Of a stretch of 64,000 nucleotides of DNA, positions 38,088-47,998 are shown one piece after another (position 1 is the stretch's first letter; every line of letters starts with the position of its first letter). The notes under the pieces were generated by a model, which saw only the letters and a program-made list of their open reading frames with translations, was not told the DNA's origin and searched no databases. This DNA comes from Ignavibacteriaceae bacterium (lineage in GTDB: Bacteria > Bacteroidota > Ignavibacteria > Ignavibacteriales > Ignavibacteriaceae). The stretch spans positions 1 to 64,000 of the forward strand of contig JADLAF010000058.1 in the NCBI GenBank assembly GCA_020848375.1, read 5' to 3'. Made by a program: the position numbers and the translations under genes.

Positions 38088-39110
38088 ATGAGTCATAAAA
38101 TCACGTTAATTCCGGGTGACGGAATTGGTCCCGAAATTTCAAAAGCAGTAGTCAGAGTAATTCATGCTTCAGGTGTTGAAATTGACTGGGACGTTCAGGA
38201 TGCAGGTCTTGCCGCTCTGGCGAAATTCCACGATCCGCTTCCTCAGCAAGTTATTGATTCCGTTGCAAGAAATACCGTAGCACTTAAAGGTCCGCTTACC
38301 ACACCAATAGGTAAAGGATTCCGCAGTGTGAATGTTGCGCTACGCAAAGAGTTTGAACTTTACGTGAACCAGAGACCTGCAAAAACATTTAAAGGAATTA
38401 AAACTCTCTACTTTGATCATATTGATCTGATGATTTTTAGAGAAAATCTGGAAGAGTTTTATTCAGGGATTGAACACTATATAGACAGCAGCCGATCAGC
38501 CGCGGAAACCATCGGAATTATCACCAAACGCGGTTCTGAAAGAATCATCCGTTACGCTTTTGAATATGCCCGTACCCATGGTCGAAAAAAAGTTACCCTT
38601 GTTCACAAAGCAAATATATTAAAATATACCGGAGGTCTTTTCCTTGACGTAGGCATTGATGTTGCAAAAGATTATCCTGATGTGCAGTTCGACGACAAGA
38701 TTGTTGATAATATGGCTATGCAGATGGTAATGAACCCGTATCAGTTTGATGTTATTGTAACCACAAATCTTTTTGGAGATATATTATCTGACCTGGCCTC
38801 AGGTCTGGTAGGCGGTCTTGGCGTGGCACCGGGTGCAAATATCGGAGATGGTGTTGCGATTTTTGAAGCGGTACACGGTTCAGCACCTGATATTGCAGGG
38901 CAGAATATTGCCAATCCCTCAGCGTTACTCCTCGGTGCAGTAATGATGCTCGATTATATCGGAGAAAAGGATGCTGCGCAGCAAATTGAAAAAGCAGTCG
39001 CGAAAGTTATTGAGGATGCGAAAGAAGTAACCCGCGATCTGAATAAAGAATCGTATGTCTCAACTGATCAGATGGCAGATGCCATCATCCGTGAGATGGA
39101 AAAAGGTTAA
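38088..39110 (+). CDS. isocitrate/isopropylmalate dehydrogenase family (probable NAD-IDH)
   Basis: ITLIPGDGIGPEISKAVVRV; LMIFRENLEEFYSGIEH; NLFGDILSDLASGLVGGLGVAPGANIG; EAVHGSAPDIAG. Confidence 0.93.
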   Translation: MSHKITLIPGDGIGPEISKAVVRVIHASGVEIDWDVQDAGLAALAKFHDPLPQQVIDSVARNTVALKGPLTTPIGKGFRSVNVALRKEFELYVNQRPAKTFKGIKTLYFDHIDLMIFRENLEEFYSGIEHYIDSSRSAAETIGIITKRGSERIIRYAFEYARTHGRKKVTLVHKANILKYTGGLFLDVGIDVAKDYPDVQFDDKIVDNMAMQMVMNPYQFDVIVTTNLFGDILSDLASGLVGGLGVAPGANIGDGVAIFEAVHGSAPDIAGQNIANPSALLLGAVMMLDYIGEKDAAQQIEKAVAKVIEDAKEVTRDLNKESYVSTDQMADAIIREMEKG

Positions 39111-40309
39111 TGAGGAAAAACCTTCCCCTTTCCCTGATTTTTCTTGTTGTATTCATTGATTTGTTAGGATTCGGAATACTCATTCCGATTCTGCCGACAT
39201 TTGCCACAAAAGAACTCGGAATGACTGAGGGGCTGATTGGAGTGGTGATAGCTGTATACTCATTTGTGCAGTTTATTTTTAATCCGCTTCTTGGTACACT
39301 TTCCGACAAACATGGGCGGAGAAAAATTATTCTGGTCACGCTTCTCCTGAATGCTGTAGGATATATGTTTTTTTCCTTCTCGCATTCCTTTCTGATGCTC
39401 ATCATTTCCCGCGTGATATGCGGAATCGGAGGCAGCAGTATTGGTGTGGCGCAGGCATATATAGCTGATGTGACAACCAGAGAAGATCGCGCAAAGGGAA
39501 TGGGACTGATCGGCGTGGCGTTTGGACTGGGATTCGTTTTTGGACCGCTGGCAGGCGGTTTTCTGGCAAACTGGGGGTATGAATTCGCCGGTTATGCGGC
39601 CGCACTGACTTCAATGCTGGCTCTTATTGTCTCCTATTTCGCACTTCCTGAACCTGAGAATAAAAATATTACACTGGGGGAAGGGGGAAGAAGAAAAATT
39701 ATTGATATACCCGCTATACTTCAGGTTTTCAGTAAACCTGCCGCCGGTATTGTTATTCTTCTTTTCTTTATTCTGACTTTCTCTGTTGCCAATATATATG
39801 GCACATTCGCGCTGCTGGGCACGAAGCATTACCACTTTTCTGATATGGAAAACGGTTTTATCTTCGGTATTGTCGGGATTATCGGTGCCTTAGTGCAGGG
39901 GGGGCTGATAGGGCAACTTTCAAAAAAATACTCTGATACACAACTAATCATTGTCAGTTCACTCCTCATGATTTTTGGTCTTGGATTTATACCTTATGGT
40001 ATAAACATGACCGGTGTCATAATTGTGGTAACTGTATTGTCTTTTGGTACAGGGATTCTTCAGCCGACTATTCTCAGCTTAATATCAAAAATAACACCAC
40101 AGAAGGAGCAGGGAATGGTACTTGGAGTAAATCAGTCAGTCGGCTCATTCGCGAGGATGTTAGGTCCGCTTTGGGGCGGATTTTCATTTCAGTATCTGGG
40201 TTACCAGGTTCCGTTTCTCACCGGTGCCTTCTGCACACTGTTTATATTTATTTACAGCATTACTAAGCTGAAAAAACTGCTCGAAACAGCACCTGTACAT
40301 CTGGACTGA
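39110..40309 (+). CDS. MFS transporter (tetracycline/multidrug type)
   Basis: PLLGTLSDKHGRRKIILVTLLLNAVGYMFF; 12 predicted TM segments. Confidence 0.9.
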   Translation: MRKNLPLSLIFLVVFIDLLGFGILIPILPTFATKELGMTEGLIGVVIAVYSFVQFIFNPLLGTLSDKHGRRKIILVTLLLNAVGYMFFSFSHSFLMLIISRVICGIGGSSIGVAQAYIADVTTREDRAKGMGLIGVAFGLGFVFGPLAGGFLANWGYEFAGYAAALTSMLALIVSYFALPEPENKNITLGEGGRRKIIDIPAILQVFSKPAAGIVILLFFILTFSVANIYGTFALLGTKHYHFSDMENGFIFGIVGIIGALVQGGLIGQLSKKYSDTQLIIVSSLLMIFGLGFIPYGINMTGVIIVVTVLSFGTGILQPTILSLISKITPQKEQGMVLGVNQSVGSFARMLGPLWGGFSFQYLGYQVPFLTGAFCTLFIFIYSITKLKKLLETAPVHLD

Positions 40310-40313
40310 CGGT

Positions 40314-41339
40314 ATGAAAATAGGTACAGTTGAAATAGAAAAAGGAATTCTACTTGCTCCGATGGAGGACATAACTGATGTATCTTTCCGGCTGGTCTGC
40401 CGTGAACTCGGGGCAGATTTGGTATATACTGAGTTTGTTAATGCTGAAGGTATTGTCCGTAAAAATGCGAAAACCCACAAAAAATTAGAAATCTGTGAAG
40501 AGGAGCGACCTGTAGGAATTCAGATTTACGGGGGTGAACTAAAGTCTATGATTGGTGCGGCTGAAATAGCTGCATCGTATAACCCTGACCTCCTTGACAT
40601 CAACGCCGGCTGCTGGGTGAAAAACGTTGTTGGTAATGGTGCAGGAGCCGCGCTTCTTAAAGAACCGGAGAAAATGGAGGTCCTCATCAGGGAAATAGTT
40701 GATACTATTAAAATACCGGTTACGGTTAAAACACGCATCGGCTGGGATGAAAGGAATATCAATATCATCGAAATCGCTCAGCGACTTGAAGATGCAGGTA
40801 TTGCTGCGCTGACGGTTCATTGCCGCACCCGGACACAGGGGCATAACGGCGATGCGGACTGGTCATGGATTGACAAAATCAAACAGAGAGTAAAGATTCC
40901 TATTATTCTGAATGGCAGTGTTTTCGCCGCACATGATGTGCAGCGGGCTTTTTCTGAAACCGGCGCGGATGCTGTAATGGTTGCCCGCGGAGCGATTGGT
41001 CATCCGTGGATATTCACTGAAGCGAAAGAATTACTTCAGACCGGTAAAATCTCAACCGTAATTGATATTGAAAAGCGAATTTCCACCTGTCTGCGCCATC
41101 TTAAACTTGCAGTTGGTGTTAAGGGAGAACGCAGAGCAGTTATTGAACATCGCAAGTTTTACAGCGGATATATGAAGGGAATGAGAAATATCTCTTCAGT
41201 CCGTTCAGCTCTTATGAAGGCCGAGAACTATGATCAGGCAGTGGATATGCTCAGGAGATATCAGGAGGATCCGGAAGCTTTCATAACCCATAAGCCGCTT
41301 GAAGAAAGCGAACTCCTCTATAACGGGAATTGCTTATGA
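40314..41339 (+). CDS. dusB: tRNA-dihydrouridine synthase (DusB-like)
   Basis: LLAPMEDITDVSFRLVCRELGADLVYTEFVNAEG; INAGCWVKNVVGNGAGAALLKEP; VHCRTRTQGHNGDADW. Confidence 0.9.
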   Translation: MKIGTVEIEKGILLAPMEDITDVSFRLVCRELGADLVYTEFVNAEGIVRKNAKTHKKLEICEEERPVGIQIYGGELKSMIGAAEIAASYNPDLLDINAGCWVKNVVGNGAGAALLKEPEKMEVLIREIVDTIKIPVTVKTRIGWDERNINIIEIAQRLEDAGIAALTVHCRTRTQGHNGDADWSWIDKIKQRVKIPIILNGSVFAAHDVQRAFSETGADAVMVARGAIGHPWIFTEAKELLQTGKISTVIDIEKRISTCLRHLKLAVGVKGERRAVIEHRKFYSGYMKGMRNISSVRSALMKAENYDQAVDMLRRYQEDPEAFITHKPLEESELLYNGNCL

Positions 41340-41905
41340 AAAATTTTTGGCATATTACTGCGAAAACTATATCCTATCTCTTTATTCCTCCAATGATGAT
41401 TCTTTACTCTTATCTTTTTATCTATTTCAAACTGGAGGAGATAGAAGCTTTTCAGTTATATATACCCCTAATTTTTGGAACAGTTCTCCCGATTTTGGTT
41501 TTTATTTTACTCAGAAAAAAAGGATTGGTAACCGACAACGAAGCAATGAATAAGGAGGAGAGAAATTTCCCGTATATGATAGGTGTAGGAATCCTGCTTG
41601 CGGGGGGAGTTCTTTTTTACCTGAATAATATCAGCGGAGTTCCTTTTCTGTTTCTGGTAAGTTATTTTTTCTGCAGTCTGATTATCATCCCGATCACAAA
41701 ATACTGGAAAATAAGCGCACACAGCATGGGAACCGCGGTACCCGGAGCATTGCTTTATATTTATGGTGGTCCTTTGTTTTATATCACCTTAGCTTTGACC
41801 GCAGCGGTATGGTGGTCCCGGATATATCTTCGCTGCCATGACATTTATCAGCTTTCAGCGGGATATCTGTTAGGATTTACAATTTCTTATCTGGTGATGT
41901 CCTGA
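41330..41905 (+). CDS. integral membrane protein, PAP2-like
   Basis: Multiple TM; KISAHSMGTAVPGALL and WSRIYLRCHDIYQLSAGYLLG resemble PAP2 motifs. Confidence 0.6.
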   Translation: MLMKNFWHITAKTISYLFIPPMMILYSYLFIYFKLEEIEAFQLYIPLIFGTVLPILVFILLRKKGLVTDNEAMNKEERNFPYMIGVGILLAGGVLFYLNNISGVPFLFLVSYFFCSLIIIPITKYWKISAHSMGTAVPGALLYIYGGPLFYITLALTAAVWWSRIYLRCHDIYQLSAGYLLGFTISYLVMS

Positions 41906-41906
41906 T

Positions 41907-43571
41907 ATGCTGCCGGCAAAAAAAGAAATAACAAGACATCTTAACGAAATTGCTGACATGATGGAGTTTATCGGCGAAAATGTGTTTAAGATAAGAGCAT
42001 TCCGGAATGCCTCAAACAGCATCAGAGGGTTTGAGGGAGATATCATGCTCATGATTTCAGAACAGCGTTTAAATGAAATAAAAGGAATAGGTAAGGGAAT
42101 ACAGCCGATAATTCTTGACTTTGTTTCTTCTGGAAGTTCTAAACTTCATGCTGAACTTGAAGCGGCTCTTCCGAAAGGAATATCAGAACTTTTTGAAATA
42201 AAGGGACTCGGTCCTAAAAAAGCAGCACTGTTATTTAAAGAACTAAATGTAACCGATCGGAATTCTCTTATTCAGGCAGTTGAAGATAACCGGCTGGCTG
42301 AAATTCAGGGATTTGGTGAAAAGACCTCTATGAAAATATTGGAAGAATTAAAAAAGATCTTTGAAAATGAGAAGTTTTGCCTGATAAACAAAGGGTTCTT
42401 CTTAATTAATGAATTCGAAAAGAAACTGGCGTCATTAAAAGGCGTTCACCGTTTTGCCAGAACCGGAGAAGCAAGAAGAATCAGAGAAATTTTCTCGGCT
42501 CTTGAGTTCGTACTCATCGCTGACTCAGCAGCAGAGGTTAAAACACTGGCGGCCGGATTTATCAGCAAGCCGGTGTTAAAGGAGTCGATAGTTGAGGGCG
42601 TTTTCGCAGATATGCCGGTTAAGCTTTATATAACGGGCTCAGAAAAAGAATTTCAGACCAGATTGTTTCAGACAACAGGAGAGAACGAATTTCATCAGGT
42701 GATTGGATATAAGGGGGAGGAATCAGACTCAGAAGTGGCGATTTTTAATCTTCTCGAACTGCCTTATATCGCACCTGAAAACAGGGAAACTGAATTCTTT
42801 AATTCTCCATATTTCAAAAATTATAAGCCGTCAGACCTTAAGGAGGAGGACTTCAAAGGGCATTTTCATTTTCATACCTACTATTCTGACGGGTTTAACT
42901 CACTTGAAGAGATGTATAAAAGTGCTGCTGAGCATGGGTATCAGTTTTCAATAGTCTGCGACCACAGTCAGAGTGCATTTTATGCCGGGGGGCTCACTCT
43001 CGCTAAAATTGAAAAGCAACGGGCTGAAATTGAAGAACTCAGAAAAAGCGGGGTAATGATTTTTCAGGGTATTGAATCGGACATTCTTGCTGACGGCAGT
43101 CTGGATTACCCGGAAGATGTACTGAAGAAATTCAGTCTGGTTGTTGCATCAGTACACAGCAGGTTGAATCTGACCAGTGGGGAGATGACCGCCCGTATGA
43201 TTAAGGCGATTGAAAATCCATATACTGATATCCTCGCTCACCCGACCGGCAGAATTCTCTTGAAACGTGACCCTTATCCGGTTGATATTAAAAAAGTTAT
43301 AGATGCCTGTGCCGCTAATGAAGTGGCGCTCGAGATAAACTCCAATCCGAAACGGCTGGATACTGACTGGCGTTTCCTGTTTTATGCACGTGAAAAAGGT
43401 GTCAGGTTTGCCATAAATGCTGATGCTCACGCAACAGATCAGATTGCATTTGTTAAGTTTGGTACTATGATTGCAAAAAAATCCGGAATTACTGCTGAGG
43501 AGGTTATTAATTGTTATGATTTTAATCAGTTCAAAACTTTTGCCTCACGAAAAGTGAAAAGAGATTTATGA
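41907..43571 (+). CDS. polX: DNA polymerase/3'-5' exonuclease PolX-like (HhH + PHP)
   Basis: HhH IKGIGKGIQPIILDF; PHP motifs GHFHFHTYYSDGFNSLEEM, DHSQSAFYAGGL, ILAHPTGRIL, NADAHATDQI. Confidence 0.88.
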   Translation: MLPAKKEITRHLNEIADMMEFIGENVFKIRAFRNASNSIRGFEGDIMLMISEQRLNEIKGIGKGIQPIILDFVSSGSSKLHAELEAALPKGISELFEIKGLGPKKAALLFKELNVTDRNSLIQAVEDNRLAEIQGFGEKTSMKILEELKKIFENEKFCLINKGFFLINEFEKKLASLKGVHRFARTGEARRIREIFSALEFVLIADSAAEVKTLAAGFISKPVLKESIVEGVFADMPVKLYITGSEKEFQTRLFQTTGENEFHQVIGYKGEESDSEVAIFNLLELPYIAPENRETEFFNSPYFKNYKPSDLKEEDFKGHFHFHTYYSDGFNSLEEMYKSAAEHGYQFSIVCDHSQSAFYAGGLTLAKIEKQRAEIEELRKSGVMIFQGIESDILADGSLDYPEDVLKKFSLVVASVHSRLNLTSGEMTARMIKAIENPYTDILAHPTGRILLKRDPYPVDIKKVIDACAANEVALEINSNPKRLDTDWRFLFYAREKGVRFAINADAHATDQIAFVKFGTMIAKKSGITAEEVINCYDFNQFKTFASRKVKRDL

Positions 43572-44326
43572 GTCTTGTAACTATTGAGTTAACCAGTTCG
43601 TCCGCAATTCTGACTCTCAACCGACCTGATAAAAGAAATTCACTGCATCCTGATCTGGTGAGGGAATTCAAAGATTTGTTTGGAAAATGTTCATCTGATT
43701 CTACTGTTAAGGCAATCATTATTACCGGAGCTGGTTCCAGTTTTTGTGCCGGCGCTGATTTGGCATATCTGAAACAAATCAGGGATTTTGATAACCGCGA
43801 AAACTTCAAAGATTCTGATGAGCTTTCCGGTTTGTTTTATATGATATATAAGTGTGACAAACTTACAGTCGCGGCAGTGAATGGTCCGGCAATAGCCGGG
43901 GGATGCGGGCTTGCTTCCTGCACAGATTATTTAATAGCAGACAGGAATAAAGCAAAGTTTGGATATACTGAAGTTAAGATAGGATTTCTTCCGGCAATTG
44001 TATCCGCATTTCTCATTAAACGCATTGGTGAGTCAAAAGCAAGAAGAATGCTCATATCAGGAGAAATAATTGATGCTCAGCAAGCGTATGATTATGGATT
44101 GGCGGACCAGCTTTCTGACGAACCGCTGAATACTGCAGTTGCTCTTGCAGAAAAACTATCAACAAATTCGGCATACAGTATTGCTGAGACAAAAAAACTT
44201 ATCCGCGAAGTAGGACGGCTCAGTATAGAGCAGGCGATTGAGTACTGCGTAAGTTTAAACGCTGCAAGTAGAAGGTCGGATGATTTTATAACAGGTATCA
44301 GTTCATTTCTAAACAAGGAGAAATAA
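43568..44326 (+). CDS. enoyl-CoA hydratase/isomerase family protein
   Basis: LNRPDKRNSLHPDLV; ITGAGSSFCAGADLAYLK; NGPAIAGGCGLASCTDYLIA. Confidence 0.92.
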   Translation: MSLVTIELTSSSAILTLNRPDKRNSLHPDLVREFKDLFGKCSSDSTVKAIIITGAGSSFCAGADLAYLKQIRDFDNRENFKDSDELSGLFYMIYKCDKLTVAAVNGPAIAGGCGLASCTDYLIADRNKAKFGYTEVKIGFLPAIVSAFLIKRIGESKARRMLISGEIIDAQQAYDYGLADQLSDEPLNTAVALAEKLSTNSAYSIAETKKLIREVGRLSIEQAIEYCVSLNAASRRSDDFITGISSFLNKEK

Positions 44327-44838
44327 TGGATCTCAAGAACACAATTCGTGACATACCAGACTGGCCAAAAAAAGGAATTATTTTTAAGGATATAACCACT
44401 CTGCTTAAAGAACCCGCTGCGCTCAAAACTGCTTCAGAGCTGATTTATGACCAGGTCAAAGATCTTGGTATTACTAAAGTTGCAGCAATTGAATCAAGGG
44501 GATTTATACTGGGCGGTGCGCTTGCGCTTAAATTGAATGCGGGATTTATTCCAGTGCGTAAGCCAAATAAACTTCCAGCAGATACGGTTAAAATTCAATA
44601 TCAGCTTGAGTATGGTACTGATACTTTAGAGATGCACCGTGATGCAATTGTTCCGGGTGACAGGGTACTGCTGCATGATGATGTCCTTGCGACTGGAGGT
44701 ACAGCGGCTGCAACAGTTTCACTGATCGAACAGATTGGCGGGACGGTAGCAGGTTGTTCATTTATTATTGAGTTAGGTTTTCTTAACGGCGCTTCAAAAC
44801 TCAGCGGTCAGAAGATTTTCTCCCTGCTGAAATATTAA
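44326..44838 (+). CDS. apt: adenine phosphoribosyltransferase
   Basis: IRDIPDWPKKGIIFKDITTLLKEP; AIESRGFILGGALAL; LLHDDVLATGGTAAA. Confidence 0.96.
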   Translation: MDLKNTIRDIPDWPKKGIIFKDITTLLKEPAALKTASELIYDQVKDLGITKVAAIESRGFILGGALALKLNAGFIPVRKPNKLPADTVKIQYQLEYGTDTLEMHRDAIVPGDRVLLHDDVLATGGTAAATVSLIEQIGGTVAGCSFIIELGFLNGASKLSGQKIFSLLKY

Positions 44839-44845
44839 CGCTGCC

Positions 44846-45307
44846 ATGAAGTTACAGTCAGGCATCATTGAAGCGCATATCATAAGAAGAAAGGGTGAGG
44901 CAACCGAATTTCTTCTTATGAAAAGAGCTGAAACGGAGATATATCCGGGACTCTGGCAGATGGTGAGCGGAAGAATTAACCATGATGAAAGGGCATATAC
45001 CGCTGCTATCAGAGAACTTAAAGAGGAGACAGGACTGGTACCCTCAAAAATGTGGGTGGTGCCCACAGTTAACTCTTTCTATTATCCGAAAGATGACAGT
45101 GTAACGATGATACCTGTATTTCTTTTTGAAGTCCCATACGAAAGTGCGGTTCAGCTTTCGGAAGAACATACTGATTATCTCTGGACTGACGCCGATACTG
45201 CGTTAGAGCGGCTTGCCTGGCCGGGGCAGAGAAATGCAGTCAGTATTATCAGCGAATATATATCCGAACGGTTTTCATTTTTAAATTTTGTTGAAATTAC
45301 ATTATAA
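44846..45307 (+). CDS. NUDIX hydrolase
   Basis: GRINHDERAYTAAIRELKEETGLVP Nudix box. Confidence 0.9.
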   Translation: MKLQSGIIEAHIIRRKGEATEFLLMKRAETEIYPGLWQMVSGRINHDERAYTAAIRELKEETGLVPSKMWVVPTVNSFYYPKDDSVTMIPVFLFEVPYESAVQLSEEHTDYLWTDADTALERLAWPGQRNAVSIISEYISERFSFLNFVEITL

Positions 45308-45322
45308 TATAAGGATACACCC

Positions 45323-46240
45323 ATGGGTTTACTCGTAGTTGGTTCAGTGGCGCTTGACTCAGTTGCAACACCTTTTGATAAGGTTGACAATGCACTCGGC
45401 GGATCAGCCACCTATATCTCACTTTCCGCTTCCTATTTCTCAGGACCGGTTCACGTTGTGGCTGTGGTCGGAGATGATTTCCCGCAGAAATATCTTCAGA
45501 TGCTTGAGTCGCATAATATTGATCTTGATGGCCTGCAGGTTATTGATGGGGGCAAAACGTTTCGCTGGGCAGGTAAATATCATTATGATCTTAACTCTCG
45601 CGATACTCTCTTAACTGAGCTGAATGTATTCGAAAAGTTTGACCCGATAATACCTGACCATCAGCGTAAGTCAAAATTTGTTTGTCTCGGCAACATTGAT
45701 CCTGTTCTGCAGAAACGGGTACTTGATCAGCTTGAGAAGCCGCAGTTTGTAGTCTGCGATACCATGAACTACTGGATTGAAGGGAAAAAGGATGAATTAG
45801 TTTCATTGCTCCCCAGGGTGAATGTTTTAATCATCAATGATTCAGAAGCGCGTCTTTTGGCCAACGAGCCAAATCTCATCAAAGCTGCAAAGCTGATTAT
45901 AGGGATGGGAGTTCAGACACTGATTATTAAAAAGGGTGAGCATGGGGCACTTCTTTTTAGCGGGGATGTAATTTTTTCTGCACCGGCTTATCCGATGGAA
46001 ATGATTTTTGATCCGACCGGTGCTGGTGATACTTTTGCCGGCGGGTTTATTGGTTATCTTTATAAGACTCAGGATCTTTCAGTTGAAAATATCAAACGCG
46101 CCGTTATATACGGCAGTACTATGGCTTCATTCTGTGTGGAGAAGTTCAGCACGGAAGAACTGGAAGAACTCAGTTATCTGAGAATTCAGGATCGTTATAG
46201 AGAGTTTCTGGGTCTTTCGCGCTTTGATGATAATCTCTGA
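45323..46240 (+). CDS. PfkB family carbohydrate kinase
   Basis: ALGGSATYISLSASYF; FDPTGAGDTFAGGFIGYL. Confidence 0.92.
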   Translation: MGLLVVGSVALDSVATPFDKVDNALGGSATYISLSASYFSGPVHVVAVVGDDFPQKYLQMLESHNIDLDGLQVIDGGKTFRWAGKYHYDLNSRDTLLTELNVFEKFDPIIPDHQRKSKFVCLGNIDPVLQKRVLDQLEKPQFVVCDTMNYWIEGKKDELVSLLPRVNVLIINDSEARLLANEPNLIKAAKLIIGMGVQTLIIKKGEHGALLFSGDVIFSAPAYPMEMIFDPTGAGDTFAGGFIGYLYKTQDLSVENIKRAVIYGSTMASFCVEKFSTEELEELSYLRIQDRYREFLGLSRFDDNL

Positions 46241-47219
46241 TAGTAAAGCGTTAGGTTACGAGGGGGATACGTTCTTCTTCATTGATCAGACGAAACTTCC
46301 TTTTGAGGAGGTGACGGTGAGGAGCAATGACTATGAACGAATCTCCTCTGCTATTGAGCGGCTTGAAATACGTGGGGCACCTGCAATTGGCTGCGCCGCG
46401 GCTTATGCTCTCGCACTTAGTTATCAGTCAGGCAGTGAAGAAGTTTTCCTTACTGCTTATGATCGGCTCAGACGCACGCGTCCTACAGCGGTGAATCTTT
46501 TCCACGGGCTTGACGCGATATATACAGTGTTCCGGAACGGTGGCGGTTTTGGTGACTGTCTTGCTGAGGCCAGGGAATACCACCAGAAGGACATCCTAAG
46601 CTGCAGGAGTATTTCAATTTATGGGGCTGAATTACTTGCTGGCAAGAAACGACCTGTCACTATCTGCAATACAGGCGCTTTTGCTGTTGGCGGAGAGGGA
46701 ACTGCTCTTGGAGTTATTAAGCGGGTGCATAGCATTAATCCGCTTGAACTGGTAACCGCATGCGAAACAAGACCTCTTTTGCAGGGGGCACGGCTGACCG
46801 CATTTGAGCTTGATAAGGCGGGGCTTCCGTTTCGTTTGATTGCTGACTCTGCGGCTGCATTTTTTATGAGCAGAGGAGAGATTGATTTTGCTATCGCAGG
46901 TGCTGACAGAATAGCTGCAAACGGAGACACCGCAAATAAAATCGGGACTCTGATGCTCGCGCAGCTTTGCAATATATATAGCATTCCGTTTTATATAGCG
47001 GCTCCGGTAAGTACGATTGATTTTACGATAGGCAGCGGCAGTGAAATTCCTGTTGAGTTCAGATCAGGGAGCGAACTCAACTCAGTGAGGGGAGTTCAAA
47101 TCACTTCTGAAAAATATCCTGCCGTCAATCCCGCGTTTGACGTTACACCCTCTCATCTTATCTCCGGCATCATAACGGACAACGGATTATTCACCCATCC
47201 TTACTCCTTCACAAAATGA
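46224..47219 (+). CDS. mtnA: S-methyl-5-thioribose-1-phosphate isomerase
   Basis: FFIDQTKLPFEEV; LEIRGAPAIGCAAAYALAL; CNTGAFAVGGEGTALGVI; IAGADRIAANGDTANKIGT. Confidence 0.92.
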   Translation: MMIISDSKALGYEGDTFFFIDQTKLPFEEVTVRSNDYERISSAIERLEIRGAPAIGCAAAYALALSYQSGSEEVFLTAYDRLRRTRPTAVNLFHGLDAIYTVFRNGGGFGDCLAEAREYHQKDILSCRSISIYGAELLAGKKRPVTICNTGAFAVGGEGTALGVIKRVHSINPLELVTACETRPLLQGARLTAFELDKAGLPFRLIADSAAAFFMSRGEIDFAIAGADRIAANGDTANKIGTLMLAQLCNIYSIPFYIAAPVSTIDFTIGSGSEIPVEFRSGSELNSVRGVQITSEKYPAVNPAFDVTPSHLISGIITDNGLFTHPYSFTK

Positions 47220-47956
47220 GTGTTATTATAACCACTGAAGCGGTTGTTATTAACAGCTATGATTTCAGTAATACCAGTAAGATTGTTGTGCTTTATACAC
47301 AAAAGCTTGGTAAAATCTCAGCGATGATTAAGGCCGGGAGGGATAAAAATTCCAAGATAGGCAGAACCGCGGATATTCTTAATCTGATCTCCATTGTTTT
47401 GTATAACAAGGACATGCGGGAAGTTCAGCTTCTTACTCAGGCGGATATGGTTGCCTATTTCAGTAACATCCGGGAGAATTATGATGCTCTGTTGTATGCG
47501 CACGCAGTGCTGGAATTATTCCAGTATTTAGTTAAAGAGCATGAGGAAAACCAGCGGCTTTATGCGGGACTGAGAAAAATTCTTTATCGTTTTGATCAGA
47601 GGGCAGAACCGCCTTCCGTTACATTCCTTCGGTTCTTCGTATTTTTTATCGAACTTGCTGGATATGAGCTTTCAACAAATTATTGCTCGAACTGCGGACA
47701 GATGATTGACCCGATGAACAGCTCCGCCGGGTTTAATAATACGGCTGGCGTTCTTTGCAGTGAGTGTACCCAAAAAATGACCTTAACAGTGTCGGTTAGT
47801 CAGGAACTTTTCAGTGCCCTGCATTGTCTAAAAAGTGGTGCAGTTCAAACTGGTCTGAGCCAAGAGCAGGCAAGCCGCCTGATTTCCATGCTCGAGAGTT
47901 TTCTGAAATATCAAATCCCTGAATTTCAGGGACTTAAATCAATTAAGTGCATCTAA
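47216..47956 (+). CDS. recO: DNA repair protein RecO
   Basis: TTEAVVINSYDFSNTSKIVVLYTQKLGKISAMIKAGRDKNSKIG; zinc motif CSNCGQ...CSEC. Confidence 0.92.
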   Translation: MSVIITTEAVVINSYDFSNTSKIVVLYTQKLGKISAMIKAGRDKNSKIGRTADILNLISIVLYNKDMREVQLLTQADMVAYFSNIRENYDALLYAHAVLELFQYLVKEHEENQRLYAGLRKILYRFDQRAEPPSVTFLRFFVFFIELAGYELSTNYCSNCGQMIDPMNSSAGFNNTAGVLCSECTQKMTLTVSVSQELFSALHCLKSGAVQTGLSQEQASRLISMLESFLKYQIPEFQGLKSIKCI

Positions 47957-47998
47957 TTCTTTTTAAGAATACGTTTAATGAATATGAGGTAAAAAAGC

